DNA of 64,000 bases, taken from Rheinheimera nanhaiensis E407-8. GTDB taxonomy: Bacteria > Pseudomonadota > Gammaproteobacteria > Enterobacterales > Alteromonadaceae. The notes beneath the pieces were generated by a model. The model searched no databases. It saw only the letters and a program-made list of their open reading frames with translations, and was not told the origin of the DNA. The stretch covers positions 224,365-288,364 of the forward strand of contig NZ_BAFK01000002.1 in assembly GCF_000296695.1 (NCBI RefSeq), given 5' to 3'. Positions 35,694 to 46,800 of the stretch are shown in pieces. Each line of letters opens with the position of its first letter. Within the stretch, counting starts at the first letter, position 1. The translations under genes were made by a program, and so were the position numbers.

Positions 35694-36122
35694 TTAACGT
35701 TTAAATTTGGTTTCTAAAATCACCGATGAGTTAGTGCGCTCTACGCCGTCTAAATTACCGATATCATCCAGTATATGGCTTAGCTGCTCGGTGCTTTGCG
35801 CCTGCACTATAGCGATAAGATCGTACTCACCGCTGATGGCATACAACGCCGACACCTGCGGTATCTGTTTTAGCTCAACGTTGGTTTTGGCGGTTAGTTT
35901 TTGCCGCACTTTAATACTGACATGGGCCGATACTAAGGATGCCAGATAATCCTCGCCGTAATCGACCGAATAGCCTTTGATGACGCCGCTTTGCTCTAAG
36001 CGGGCGATGCGGGTTTGTACTGTAGAGCGCGATAAATTAAGCATCCGGGCCAGGTCAGAAATACTGGCCCGGGCATTGTGTTTCAGCGCTGCGAGTAACT
36101 TCTCATCTTCCTTGCTTATCAT
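35694..36122 (-). CDS. Lrp/AsnC-family transcriptional regulator
   Basis: This 142-aa regulator has an N-terminal HTH (RASISDLARMLNLSRSTVQTRIARLEQSG, read as SISDLARMLNLS and STVQTRIARLEQ) and a C-terminal RAM (ligand-binding) domain with VSALYAISGEYDLIAIVQA. Lrp-type proteins sense amino acids. It is divergent from astC/argD across a 160-bp AT-rich region and is a likely regulator of the arginine catabolic genes. Confidence 0.92.
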   Translation of the reverse strand: MISKEDEKLLAALKHNARASISDLARMLNLSRSTVQTRIARLEQSGVIKGYSVDYGEDYLASLVSAHVSIKVRQKLTAKTNVELKQIPQVSALYAISGEYDLIAIVQAQSTEQLSHILDDIGNLDGVERTNSSVILETKFKR

Positions 36123-36156
36123 TTTGTAAAACCTGCACGTTAAATTGCAATATTAA

Positions 36157-37491
<1,335 letters not shown>

Positions 37492-37494
37492 GTT

Positions 37495-38523
37495 ATGTTA
37501 GTGATCCGGCCGATAACGGCAGCGGATTTTGCTGCACTGAAGCAAATTGCTATTGAGTCTGGCGCGGGGTTTACCTCGCTGCCGGTGAATGATGCACGTT
37601 TGCAGCAAAAAATTGCCCATGCCGAACACAGCTTTGCTGCCAGGGTAGAGGGCCCGGGCGATCAGGGCTATCTGTTTGTGCTGGAAGATACACAAACCGG
37701 TGAAATTGTCGGCACCACCGGTATTGAGGCGGCAGTGGGCTTAAGTACGCCGCTGTATCACTTTCAGCAAAATACCGTTATTCACCACAGTGCTGAGCTA
37801 AACGTCTTTAACCAGTTAAAAACCCTGACGCTATGTAACGACTACACCGGCGCGTCAGAGATTTGTACCTTGTTTTTGCGTGAAAGCTACCGGCGTAACC
37901 ATGCCGGCCGGTTTTTATCCAAGGTGCGGTTTTTGTTTATGGCCGAATACCCCGAGCGCTTTAGCGATCGGGTAATTGCCGAGATGCGTGGCGCGGCCGA
38001 CAGTGACGGCCAGCCGCCATTCTGGCACTGGCTGCAAAAGCTGTTTTTAACCATTGATTTCCCCACTGCCGACCATTTAATTGGTATAGGTAAAAAAGCC
38101 TTTATTGCCGAGCTGATGCCGCGCCACCCGATTTATGTTGGCTTATTGCCCGAATGTGCGCAGCAGGTGATTGGTCAGGTGCATCAAAACACCAAGCCGG
38201 CGCTGAAAATGCTGGAAAATGAAGGCTTTGCCCACCGCGGCTATATCGACTTATTTGATGCCGGCCCTACGGTAGAAGCGCGCTTAAGCCAGATCAAATC
38301 AGTGGCGGCCAGTAAAAAAGTGCCGGTGAAAATAGCTGAGGTACAGGGCGAGCAAACGCTGGCGGTGGCGAACACTGAGCTGCAGGGCTTTCGTGCCAGC
38401 TTTAGTAAAAACGCAAAGTTTGATGCAGATCAGCAGCAATTGCTGCTAACTAGCGAGTTTGCCGATACACTGCGGCTGCGCGATGGCGACCTGGCAAGAT
38501 TTATTGTATTGGACAAGGCCTGA
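37495..38523 (+). CDS. astA: Arginine N-succinyltransferase
   Basis: This enzyme catalyses the first step of the AST pathway, succinyl-CoA + L-arginine to N2-succinylarginine. It is 342 aa with the family's opening MLVIRPITAADFAALKQIA, the LCNDYTGASEICTLFL block, FLSKVRFLFMAEYPERF and PRHPIYVGLLPECAQQVIG. It starts 3 nt after astC and is clearly cotranscribed. Downstream astD, astB and astE genes, usual in this pathway, are absent from this operon; a DUF1338 gene follows instead. Confidence 0.94.
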   Translation: MLVIRPITAADFAALKQIAIESGAGFTSLPVNDARLQQKIAHAEHSFAARVEGPGDQGYLFVLEDTQTGEIVGTTGIEAAVGLSTPLYHFQQNTVIHHSAELNVFNQLKTLTLCNDYTGASEICTLFLRESYRRNHAGRFLSKVRFLFMAEYPERFSDRVIAEMRGAADSDGQPPFWHWLQKLFLTIDFPTADHLIGIGKKAFIAELMPRHPIYVGLLPECAQQVIGQVHQNTKPALKMLENEGFAHRGYIDLFDAGPTVEARLSQIKSVAASKKVPVKIAEVQGEQTLAVANTELQGFRASFSKNAKFDADQQQLLLTSEFADTLRLRDGDLARFIVLDKA

Positions 38524-38566
38524 GGGCCAAGCAAGTAATAACGTGTAATGAAAAGGCGGATAAAAA

Positions 38567-39370
38567 ATGCATACTGATGTAAAAGTGTTGTTTGCCAACC
38601 TGTGGCAAGACTATGTAGCCGTAACTCCTTCTGCCAAAAAAGTACACCAGTTACTTGGCAGTTCGCAGCAGGATGATGTGATTAACGATCATATTGCGCT
38701 GCGTACCTTTAATCTGGAAAAAGTCGGGCTGGAAAAACTGGCCGCGCACTTTAAAGCGCTGGGCTATGAAGAGTGTGGTGAATACCATTTTGAGGCGAAA
38801 AAGCTGTATGCCAAGCACTATGAGCATCCGGATCGCAGCCTGCCAAAGGTGTTTATCTCTGAGCTGTTGCTGGATAAATGCTCGGCTTACCTGCGGGATA
38901 CCATCACCGCCTTGGTTGAGCAAATTCCCGCTGAAGCAGTAACTGCCGATAACTTTCTGTACAGCGGTACGCACTGGCAGGTAAACCAGGCCACCTATGA
39001 AAAGCTGCTGGCAGAAAGCGAATACGCCGCCTGGGTTGCCGCCTGGGGCTACCGTGCGAATCACTTTACGGTAAGCGTGAACGAGCTGCACAGTTTCGAT
39101 ACGTTAGAGCAAGTGAATGCAGCGCTTAAAGAGGCTGGCTTCCTGCTAAATACGTCTGGCGGTGAAATTAAAGGCACGCCAGAGGTATACCTGGAGCAGT
39201 CATCAACGTTGGCCGATTTACATCCTGTGCAGTTTAGCGATACCGTTGCGACCATTCCAAGCTGCTTCTATGAGTTTGCCCGTCGTTATCCGCTGGCTAA
39301 CGGCTTGCTGTACACCGGTTTTGTTGCGGCCTCTGCTGATAAAATTTTTGAGAGCACTAACGCCCGTTAA
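38567..39370 (+). CDS. DUF1338-family protein (2-oxoadipate dioxygenase-like)
   Basis: This 267-aa cytosolic protein has family features NDHIALRTFNLEKVGLEKL, HYEHPDRSLPKVFISELL and a C-terminal GLLYTGFVAASADKIFE. DUF1338 includes the HglS/YdcJ 2-oxoadipate dioxygenases that act in lysine breakdown; the metal-binding His of NDHIALRTF is present. In many Alteromonadales it sits in the ast operon with no known role there. The gene starts 43 nt after astA and ends at a strong terminator. Confidence 0.85.
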   Translation: MHTDVKVLFANLWQDYVAVTPSAKKVHQLLGSSQQDDVINDHIALRTFNLEKVGLEKLAAHFKALGYEECGEYHFEAKKLYAKHYEHPDRSLPKVFISELLLDKCSAYLRDTITALVEQIPAEAVTADNFLYSGTHWQVNQATYEKLLAESEYAAWVAAWGYRANHFTVSVNELHSFDTLEQVNAALKEAGFLLNTSGGEIKGTPEVYLEQSSTLADLHPVQFSDTVATIPSCFYEFARRYPLANGLLYTGFVAASADKIFESTNAR

Positions 39371-39399
39371 TACGGTAGTGTGACGTGTAAAGTGATCGG

Positions 39400-39426
39400 G
39401 GCCAGCAGCTTTGCTGGCCTTTTTTA
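39400..39426 (+). terminator. Rho-independent terminator after the ast/DUF1338 operon
   Basis: The 8-bp stem GGCCAGCA / TGCTGGCC is followed by TTTTTTATT. Confidence 0.92.
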
Positions 39427-39521
39427 TTGCTGCCCGGCGCGATTTTGGTTGATCTGCGGCAACTTTCGTTCTGTACTGCACTCTTAGCAAACGCAAACTA
39501 CCGATAAGGGTTTATCTGCCA

Positions 39522-40976
39522 GTGGTTAAAACTATTTTTGCCATTACGCTGCTGGGTGTTGTTGCGGCATTGCCGCTAGCGCAGGCCAGCACTATCACCA
39601 CACAAATTATTCCGCTGCCGCACCCGCCTAATGGCAGTGTGTTGCATTTGGCCGACAATAAACAACTGGCGGTGTCCGGCTTCAGCCAGTTTGAGCGTTG
39701 GTTAAGTGTGGTCAATTTAACCGATTACAGCAGCCGCATGCTGCCGATACCCGATGATGCACAATATTTTAGTCAGGCAAAACTGGCCGGTAGCAGTGGT
39801 GACACCCTGGTGTTTCTCGGGCTGGGCGGTGTCAGTGTATTAAGCGCTGACGGCAGCTATGCCCAGCGTATTGTCACCAGCGAGTCAATTTACCGGGTAC
39901 TGGATAAAAACCGCCTGCGCGAAGCCGATTTTGTTGTCGATTTAGGTTCGGGCCTGAGTGACTTTTTAATTCCGGATTTTCAGCACACACATTTATACCG
40001 TCAGCAGAGTGACGGTAGCTTTGTGCATTACCCGCTTACTGTGTCCGCCCAGATGCGCAGTTGGCGTAATAGCCCGGACTATACACCCAGACGTCACTTT
40101 ATTGCCGATGTGAATAACGATGGCAGGCAGGATCTTGTTTTTGTCGCTGACGGCAAGTTTCAGCTGTTTCTGCAGCAAGCCGATGGCAGCGTTAACACAG
40201 CACCTGTCGTTGCAGATTGGCCGGTAAGCCTGTCGACCGAGCAGGAAGCTGATCAGCGCAACGATGCCGGGCGCAGCTATAACGGCCAGAATATCGATAC
40301 GCTGCGTGATATCACTGATATCGACGGCGATGGCATAGTCGATTTAGTGATTAACCGCGAGCAGCTGGCCGACGCACTGGAACGTAACAACAGCTTTCGT
40401 ATTCATTTTGGCCAAATGACAGAGCAGGGGCTTAATTTTAACGCTGAACCAGAGACTTTTATTACTACGGATACCTCGCCAATTGATGTGGTGATAGACG
40501 ATTTTAACGCCGATGGTCGCAAAGATTTTTATATCCCCAGCACCCATTTTGGTGTCGGCACTATCGTACGGGTGTTACTGCGTGGCAGTGCAAATTTAGA
40601 TATCGATTTTTACCTGCTCAGCCAAGATCGGCAGTACCCGAAAAAAGCCGATTTTCGCCAGCAAGCCACTATCGATGTCAGCATTGGTAATCTGCGCTAC
40701 GATATGCCGCTGTTTAAACTGGCGGATATGCAGGGAACCGGGCATAAATCGCTATTGGTGGGGGAAGGTAGCGGGCAGTTAAAGCTGTACCAGCACGAGG
40801 ATAAACGTTTATTCAGCCGGCGCGCTGAGCGCTTTAAACTGGCGCTGCCGCGTGATGCCAGCCGCGCCAAAGTATTTGATTTAAACGGCGATGGTAAAGA
40901 AGATTTGGTACTGCCGTTTGACAGCCAGGAGGCTGAGCAATACCGCAATCAACTGCATTTGCTGATTATGCCATAG
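39522..40976 (+). CDS. Secreted FG-GAP/VCBS repeat protein
   Basis: This 484-aa protein starts at GTG 39522 and has a signal peptide (VKTIFAITLLGVVAALPLAQA). It carries at least four DxNxDGxxDL-type calcium-binding repeats: DVNNDGRQDL, DIDGDGIVDL, DFNADGRKDF and DLNGDGKEDL. These repeats fold into a beta-propeller like integrin alpha chains and occur on surface proteins that bind polysaccharide or other proteins. No enzyme domain is seen. It is transcribed alone. Confidence 0.82.
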   Translation: MVKTIFAITLLGVVAALPLAQASTITTQIIPLPHPPNGSVLHLADNKQLAVSGFSQFERWLSVVNLTDYSSRMLPIPDDAQYFSQAKLAGSSGDTLVFLGLGGVSVLSADGSYAQRIVTSESIYRVLDKNRLREADFVVDLGSGLSDFLIPDFQHTHLYRQQSDGSFVHYPLTVSAQMRSWRNSPDYTPRRHFIADVNNDGRQDLVFVADGKFQLFLQQADGSVNTAPVVADWPVSLSTEQEADQRNDAGRSYNGQNIDTLRDITDIDGDGIVDLVINREQLADALERNNSFRIHFGQMTEQGLNFNAEPETFITTDTSPIDVVIDDFNADGRKDFYIPSTHFGVGTIVRVLLRGSANLDIDFYLLSQDRQYPKKADFRQQATIDVSIGNLRYDMPLFKLADMQGTGHKSLLVGEGSGQLKLYQHEDKRLFSRRAERFKLALPRDASRAKVFDLNGDGKEDLVLPFDSQEAEQYRNQLHLLIMP

Positions 40977-40980
40977 TGGC

Positions 40981-41376
40981 TTATTCCACCATTGCCATCA
41001 CATCGTTAATCATGTCGTCCATGGTTAACAGGCCACTCAGCTGGTTATCGCGCAGCACCAGCAGCCGTTTTAATTTATGTTGTGTCATCAGGCTGGCGGC
41101 ATGTTTTAGCGCCAGCTGCTCAGTAACTGCAATAGCCGGTTTAACGCAAACGTCGTAGACGTTGATAAGGTCAATATCGCCTTCTTCGGCAATAATGGTT
41201 TTCAGAATATTGGTGTAGGTAATAAGGCCGTAGGCATCGTGCTCATGTTGGCGGTCAACTACCAGGCTTTTTACCTTATGTTTTTTCATCAGGCTCATGG
41301 CTTCGCGCAAGGTGCTAAAAGGTGAAATACAAATTACCGGGCTGACCATCAAGTCTTTTACCAGTTTAACTGCCAT
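40981..41376 (-). CDS. CBS-domain pair protein
   Basis: This 131-aa protein consists of two CBS motifs (VKDLMVSPVICISPFSTLREAMSLMKKHKVKSL; LALKHAASLMTQHKLKRLLVL, each in short form). CBS pairs bind adenine nucleotides (ATP, AMP, c-di-AMP) and gate transporters or enzymes. The start at 41376 follows AGGAG; the longer frame from 41418 is rejected. It is the third gene of an operon with a DUF1538 membrane protein and a PII-like gene, and probably regulates that transporter. Confidence 0.88.
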   Translation of the reverse strand: MAVKLVKDLMVSPVICISPFSTLREAMSLMKKHKVKSLVVDRQHEHDAYGLITYTNILKTIIAEEGDIDLINVYDVCVKPAIAVTEQLALKHAASLMTQHKLKRLLVLRDNQLSGLLTMDDMINDVMAMVE

Positions 41377-41386
41377 GCTGTTGCTC

Positions 41387-41737
41387 CTAGTTGTCTTGCT
41401 CGCGCAAATGTTGTTCAAATTTCATGATCTGGCTCATATCAATACCGGTCAGATGGTCAATCGGCACAGTGAACGCTATACCGCGTGACTTACCGTCCTC
41501 AAGCAAAATAGCCTGCATCTTTTTTAAAATAGGCAAAGATAAATGCTTGGCGACTACCATCAGTAACACCGACTGGCTGCCTTCAAAGGTCATACCAAAA
41601 AAGGTTTTTTTACTCTCACCCCCTATGCCTTTACCGCTCAGAATAGTAATGCCGGTGGCGCCGGTTGCCTGGGCTTGTTCTATCGCCGTTTGCTCCAGCT
41701 CTTCCGGGGTAATCACGACAATGGCAGAAAATTTCAT
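41387..41737 (-). CDS. PII-like regulatory protein
   Basis: This 116-aa protein has the PII fold pattern MKFSAIVVITPEELEQTAIEQAQATGATGITIL and GKGIGGE. The T-loop is short and replaced by KKTFFGMTFEGSQ, without the uridylylated Tyr of GlnB/GlnK. It probably senses nucleotides rather than nitrogen status. It overlaps the DUF1538 gene by 4 nt (ATGA), so they are translated together, and it should bind that membrane protein. Confidence 0.85.
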   Translation of the reverse strand: MKFSAIVVITPEELEQTAIEQAQATGATGITILSGKGIGGESKKTFFGMTFEGSQSVLLMVVAKHLSLPILKKMQAILLEDGKSRGIAFTVPIDHLTGIDMSQIMKFEQHLREQDN

Positions 41738-43215
41738 ACCGGTACACTCCTGCGTTTTATAAGTTGCTCTACCACTATGGCGTACAACATAACGGTAATA
41801 ATAGGAAAGATAGAGGCAAAGGCGATTAGACCAAAGCCATCAATTAATACATTGCGCCCTTCAATTGACGAGGCCAGGCCAATGCCCAGCGCGGTCACCA
41901 GCGGTACAGTAACCTCAGAGGTGGTAACGCCACCTAAGTCAAAGGCCAGTGCGGTAATATAAGCCGGCGCCAGAGCGGTTAGCAGTACCACCAGCAGGTA
42001 ACCGGCCATAATGTAATAGTGAATAGCGTCGCCGCTGATAATACGATACACGCCAACGGTAATGCCTATGGCGACACCCAGTGCCACGATAAAACGGATC
42101 ACCGAGCCTTTGAGCTTACCGGGCGATGCTTGCTCAGCCTGCTCGCCTATGGCAATAAGTGCCGGCTCGGCCATGGTGGTGGCAAAGCCAATCATAAAAG
42201 CAAACAACAAAATAAGCGCAGTATAGTTTTTTGCAATCAGCTGCTCTGCCATCAGGCTGCCAACCGGAAACAGGCCCAGTTTTAACCCCAGCACAAAGGC
42301 ATAAAGCCCTAATAACACCATGCTAAAGCCCAGCACCACCTTGATTGGGTTTGCCAGCGGCCGGCGCAAAATAACATACTGAAACACCAGTACCACTAAC
42401 ATCATGGGCAGAATGTCTTTGAGCATAGTGGCCAGATCGATGAGAGCTTTTACCAACCAAAATACCGGTTTCGCCTCTGTCGCAGCGGCAACAACAGTGG
42501 CCGCCGTACTGTAGTTATATACCCAGATGCCGTACAGCTGTACGCTAATCATCGGTACCATCACCGCCAGTGCCACTAGCCCAAAGCCATCCATCAACGG
42601 GTTGCGGCCTTTAATTGAGCTGGCCAGGCCCAACCCCAGAGCGGCAATTAACGGCACCGTGACGATGTTGGTGGTCACGCCGCCGGAATCATAGGCCAGG
42701 CCGACTATTTCGGCCGGGGCAAAAAAAGTCACGGTAAGCACCAGAATGTAGCCACCAATCATTAACCAGTGAATTGGCCAGCCTAAAATAATGCGCAAAA
42801 TACCCAGCGCCATCACCATACCGACCGAGCAAGCCACAATTAAGCGCAGCGTTAAGCCATTAACCCGGCCTTCGCTAATCAGCTGCGCCTGCTGTGCTAC
42901 GGCAATCAACGCCGGCTCGGCAATCACAGCGGCAAAGCCGATAGCAAAGCCAAACAGCAGTAACAGCGGCAGCGAGCCTTTGCGGGCAAATTGGTTGGCC
43001 AGGTTTTTACCCACCGGAAAAATGCTTAAATCTAACCCGAGTAAAAACAGCGCTATACCAATAGCAACAATCAGTAAGCCAATAATAATGCTAAGCGGCT
43101 CAGGCGGTAGGGTTTGAAAAATAGCCAGCTGAAAAAACAGCACCACCGCCACTATTGGCAGCAGGTTTTTCAGCGCATGTAAAAATTGATGCAGAAACTG
43201 CTGCAGTAACAGCAC
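41734..43215 (-). CDS. DUF1538 membrane transporter-like protein
   Basis: This 493-aa protein is made of two homologous halves of ~240 residues. Each has about six membrane helices and the paired motifs AEPALIA(V/I), GGVTT..TVPL and GLASSI(K/E)GRN.L.DGFGL. The inverted or parallel duplication is typical of secondary transporters and channels. DUF1538 members are often next to PII-like and CBS genes, as here; the transported solute is unknown. It is the first gene of a three-gene operon. Confidence 0.85.
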   Translation of the reverse strand: MLLLQQFLHQFLHALKNLLPIVAVVLFFQLAIFQTLPPEPLSIIIGLLIVAIGIALFLLGLDLSIFPVGKNLANQFARKGSLPLLLLFGFAIGFAAVIAEPALIAVAQQAQLISEGRVNGLTLRLIVACSVGMVMALGILRIILGWPIHWLMIGGYILVLTVTFFAPAEIVGLAYDSGGVTTNIVTVPLIAALGLGLASSIKGRNPLMDGFGLVALAVMVPMISVQLYGIWVYNYSTAATVVAAATEAKPVFWLVKALIDLATMLKDILPMMLVVLVFQYVILRRPLANPIKVVLGFSMVLLGLYAFVLGLKLGLFPVGSLMAEQLIAKNYTALILLFAFMIGFATTMAEPALIAIGEQAEQASPGKLKGSVIRFIVALGVAIGITVGVYRIISGDAIHYYIMAGYLLVVLLTALAPAYITALAFDLGGVTTSEVTVPLVTALGIGLASSIEGRNVLIDGFGLIAFASIFPIITVMLYAIVVEQLIKRRSVPV

Positions 43216-43440
43216 CGGGGCTCCACGGCTTAAGGTTTAAAACTGCAACACAGTATAGGTTATTTTGTCTGGAACTGATTGATCAGGAACAAATAAAGTG
43301 CCTAAAGCTAAGGTTTATCTGCATAAACCTTAACGCATAAGACGAGGTAAAAGAGAGTCAATTATGACCAAGTTAGCCGACGTTATGATATGAATCTTCA
43401 TAACCTGAGTTAACAGGCTAACAATCAGTGCAGCGGAGGG

Positions 43441-43659
43441 TTAGCTCCCTTCAACTTTGCTGCAAGTACGCACTTTTTTATTTGAACCTATCACTTTTTC
43501 ATTACGGCACACTAATCTGCCTTCCTCTGAGTTCTCTGCAGCCGCTTGAGGGGCTGTCGTGGCCTCGGTAGAGGTAGGTGTCGCCTCTGAGCTAGCTTTT
43601 TCTGTTGATGCACAAGCAGTTAGCATGAAAATGACAATAGTAGTAACAAGAATACGCAA
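43441..43659 (-). CDS. Small lipoprotein with GRLVCRNEK motif
   Basis: This 72-aa precursor has the lipobox LTAC and acylated C16. A Thr/Ala/Ser/Glu-rich linker follows, then a conserved C-terminal motif VCRNEKVIGSNKKVRTCSKV. Similar short C-terminal motifs occur in uncharacterised proteins of many gammaproteobacteria. It is probably an outer-membrane lipoprotein with the cysteines in a disulfide. Function is unknown. Confidence 0.7.
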   Translation of the reverse strand: MRILVTTIVIFMLTACASTEKASSEATPTSTEATTAPQAAAENSEEGRLVCRNEKVIGSNKKVRTCSKVEGS

Positions 43660-43777
43660 GATAAAATCCCTAAATTAGTTATATTGCTGCGACACAGTAT
43701 TTAACTGTTAAGGTTTTTGCAATGCTAATAAATAAATATTTACAATTTAATCGGGTAGTGGGCGTTTTCATTAGCAA

Positions 43778-43805
43778 ATGGGGTCAGAGTTCTCTGACCC
43801 CATTT
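43778..43805. terminator. GGGGTCAGAG hairpin (REP-like or terminator)
   Basis: AATGGGGTCAGAG / CTCTGACCCCATT forms a perfect 13-bp stem followed by a T-run on the plus strand. Similar GGGGTCAGAG hairpins are widespread between genes of proteobacteria and resemble REP elements mobilised by RAYT transposases. This one could also end the amidohydrolase transcript. Confidence 0.7.
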
Positions 43806-43812
43806 TTGGCGA

Positions 43813-46800
43813 TTAACGCGGTTCAAACTCAAATGGCAGGCGTTTTACCTCACGCAGGCCAATTTCGTTGAGGCTATTGGCATCGTACAAACGGCCATTC
43901 ACCATCGTATGGGTTACCCGATCGCTTTGGCGGATATCTTCAAGCGGGTTGCCGTCAATCACGATTAAATCAGCCAGTTTACCCACTTCCAACGAGCCTA
44001 GCTGATGGTCCATACCAAAGGTTTTTGCCGGGTTGATGGTAGCGGTTTTTAATGCTTCCAGCGGGCTCATACCACCCTGGGCGAACATCCAGATTTCCCA
44101 GTGTGCGCCTAAGCCTTCGCGCTGGCCGTGGGCGCCGATATTGGCTATTACACCAACATCGCTCAGCTCTTTGGCGGTTTTAACCACATTAAAATGGTTG
44201 TAGTGATGCTCTGGTGCTTTTGGCCGGCGCATACTGCGTGGCGCCAGCTGGTCCATCGGCACATAGGTACGTAATTTGGGGTGTTTCCACACTTCGGTTT
44301 TGTCATACCAATAGTTTTCACCCCAGATACCGCCATAGGCCACGTTTAGCGTTGGGGTGTAGGCGGTGCCACTGGCCTGCCACAGCTGTTTCACATCCTC
44401 ATACACTTTTGCCGCAGGCAGCGCGTGTTCTATGGTGGTGTGGCCATCGACTATCATGGAAAGGTTATGCTGCATTAACGAGCCGCCCTCGGGCACCACC
44501 ATCATATTCAGCTCACGTGCCGCTTGTATTACCTGCTGGCGCTGGTTGCGCCGTGGCTGGTTATAGCTTTTAACGCTAAAAGCACCGGCTTTTTGCAAGC
44601 GCTCTAAGTGAAATTTGGCATCCTCCAGGCTGTCGATATGCGAGGTATAACCCGCGCCCTCAGCGCCATATAAAATGGTACCGGTGGAGAAAATACGCGG
44701 CCCGGCAATGCGGCCGGCCTTTTGCATTTCGCTGGCAGCGAATACTTCGCGGGTATCATTGGACGGGTCGTGAATGGCGGTTACGCCAAAAGCTAACGAG
44801 GCATAATTCAGCCAGTTTTGCTGTGGGATGATCTGATTACTGCCCTGGCTGCCATGGGCATGGGCATCAAATAAGCCCGGCATAATAGTTTTTCCAGTAA
44901 TATCAAACACTTTTGCTTTGACTGGAATGGCAATATCAGCCCGTTTACCTACGGCGATAATCTTGTTGTTTTCAACTACGACCACGCCGTCCTGAATGAC
45001 CTCATCGCCATTCATGGTAATCACCTGGCCGCCAACAAAGGCCACGGTGCCGCGTGGGCTGTCCACTGCAGCGTTAAAGCCAAGGTTAACGCCATTTTTG
45101 GCGGCAAAGTCGGTTTTACTGTCAAAGCCAAACAAGCCGTCGATGCTGGCATGGTAAAGCTCCGGCCCTAAGCTCCAGTACAGGTGACGGCTATCACCGG
45201 CCCAGCTGATATATTCACCGGCGCGCACCGACAGCTGTTTTACTGGAAACTGTTTATCGCTGCCGCTAACATCAATAGCGCTGCCACGCTCGGTAAAGGG
45301 CGTAACAAACACTTTAAAGCGATCGGCAAAGGCCAGGTATTTGCCATCTGGCGACAGTTTAAACTCGGTGCCAAATTTGGCCGTGTACAGCGTTTGCTGG
45401 CTGTGTTTGGTTAAATCGATACGGATCAGGCTGGGCGCTTTGCCATAGTCCATCGCATACACGGCGTCATTAGCAGCAGCAAACATCGGCGCGCGGCCAT
45501 TGCGGCTGATAAGCTCCGGCGTGCCGCCTTTATGGCTGATTTTATACAGGCCGGTGTTTAACGACCACTGCCGGGGTAACAGGCTGCCGGCGCCGGTTTT
45601 GCGGTACACCACGGTTTTGCCATCCGGGCTGAACACCGGCTCGACATATTTGCCCGGCTCGCTGGTCAGTTTGCTGATACGGCCGTTACGTAAATTCAGA
45701 ATATTCACCGCGCCCTGGCTGTTATCATTCCAGCTGACGTACACCAGCTCTTTGCCGTCACGGGAGAACTGCGGGTAATATTCAAAGTCGGTGCTTTGTT
45801 TGGTTAAGCGTCTTGGCTTGGGGTTAGCCACATCAGTAATATACAAATGCCCCAGCGCGGTAAATACCGCTTGTTTGCCATCGGGCGATACCTGCACAAA
45901 GCGCAGCATCTTAGTATCAAACTGCTCCTGATCCAGGTTTTGCTTTATCCGTACTGCGGTTTGAACTTGCTTAGTGGTATCTACGCTAAACGGCACAGTC
46001 GCCAGCTTTTTGTCGGCAACACTGAGCTGTTTAATTTCACCGCCGGACCAAAACAACAGCGCTTTGTTGTCCGGCGTCCAGGCCAGTGTAGGATAAACGC
46101 CATGAATAGCCCAGGTTTCCTGCATATCGCGGTCTAAGCCGTCATACAACTTAATATGCTCACCGTTTTGCAAGTCGTACAAAAACAGCGTGCTTTGAAA
46201 ATCTACCCGGCGGATATAGGCCAGATATTTGCCATCCGGTGACGGCGTCGGGCGGATAGCGCCACCAGCGCCGTCTAATACCACTTCCCATTTGCCGCTT
46301 TCACGCTCAAAGCGCTTTATTTTATAAATGCCGCTTTCGGAGTCTTTGCTGTAATGGAAGGTTTTGCCCGGTGTGTCATCCTGTGAAAAGTAAATGTATT
46401 TGCCGTCGGGTGAAAATGCCGGCTCGCCTAAGTCTTTTTGATCGTTCGGCCGCTCGGTCAGCATAATGCCGCTGCCACCGGTTTTATGGTACTGCCAAAT
46501 CTCACCGGCGCCCAACGAGCGGCTGGCGGTAAAGTGCTTGCGCGCCACAATAAACTCGCCGTCCGGGCTCCAGGCAGGGCTATTGAGCAGGCGGAAGGTT
46601 TCGTTAGTGACTGCGCGCTGGTCGCTGCCGTCAGCGTTCATCAGCCAGATATTATCGCCGCCGCCTTCATCGCTGGTGTAGGCAATATATTTGCCATCCG
46701 GGCTAAAGGTGGGCTGCATTTGCCAGCCAATGTCCGGCGTTAAGCGTTTAGCCTGGCCGCCGCTCACCGGCATGGTGTAGATATCGCCCAGTAAGTCAAA

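Noticed and set aside
43364..43393. Nine-codon ORF with weak ribosome site before the lipoprotein region
   Set aside because: It is too short and unsupported to count as a leader peptide.
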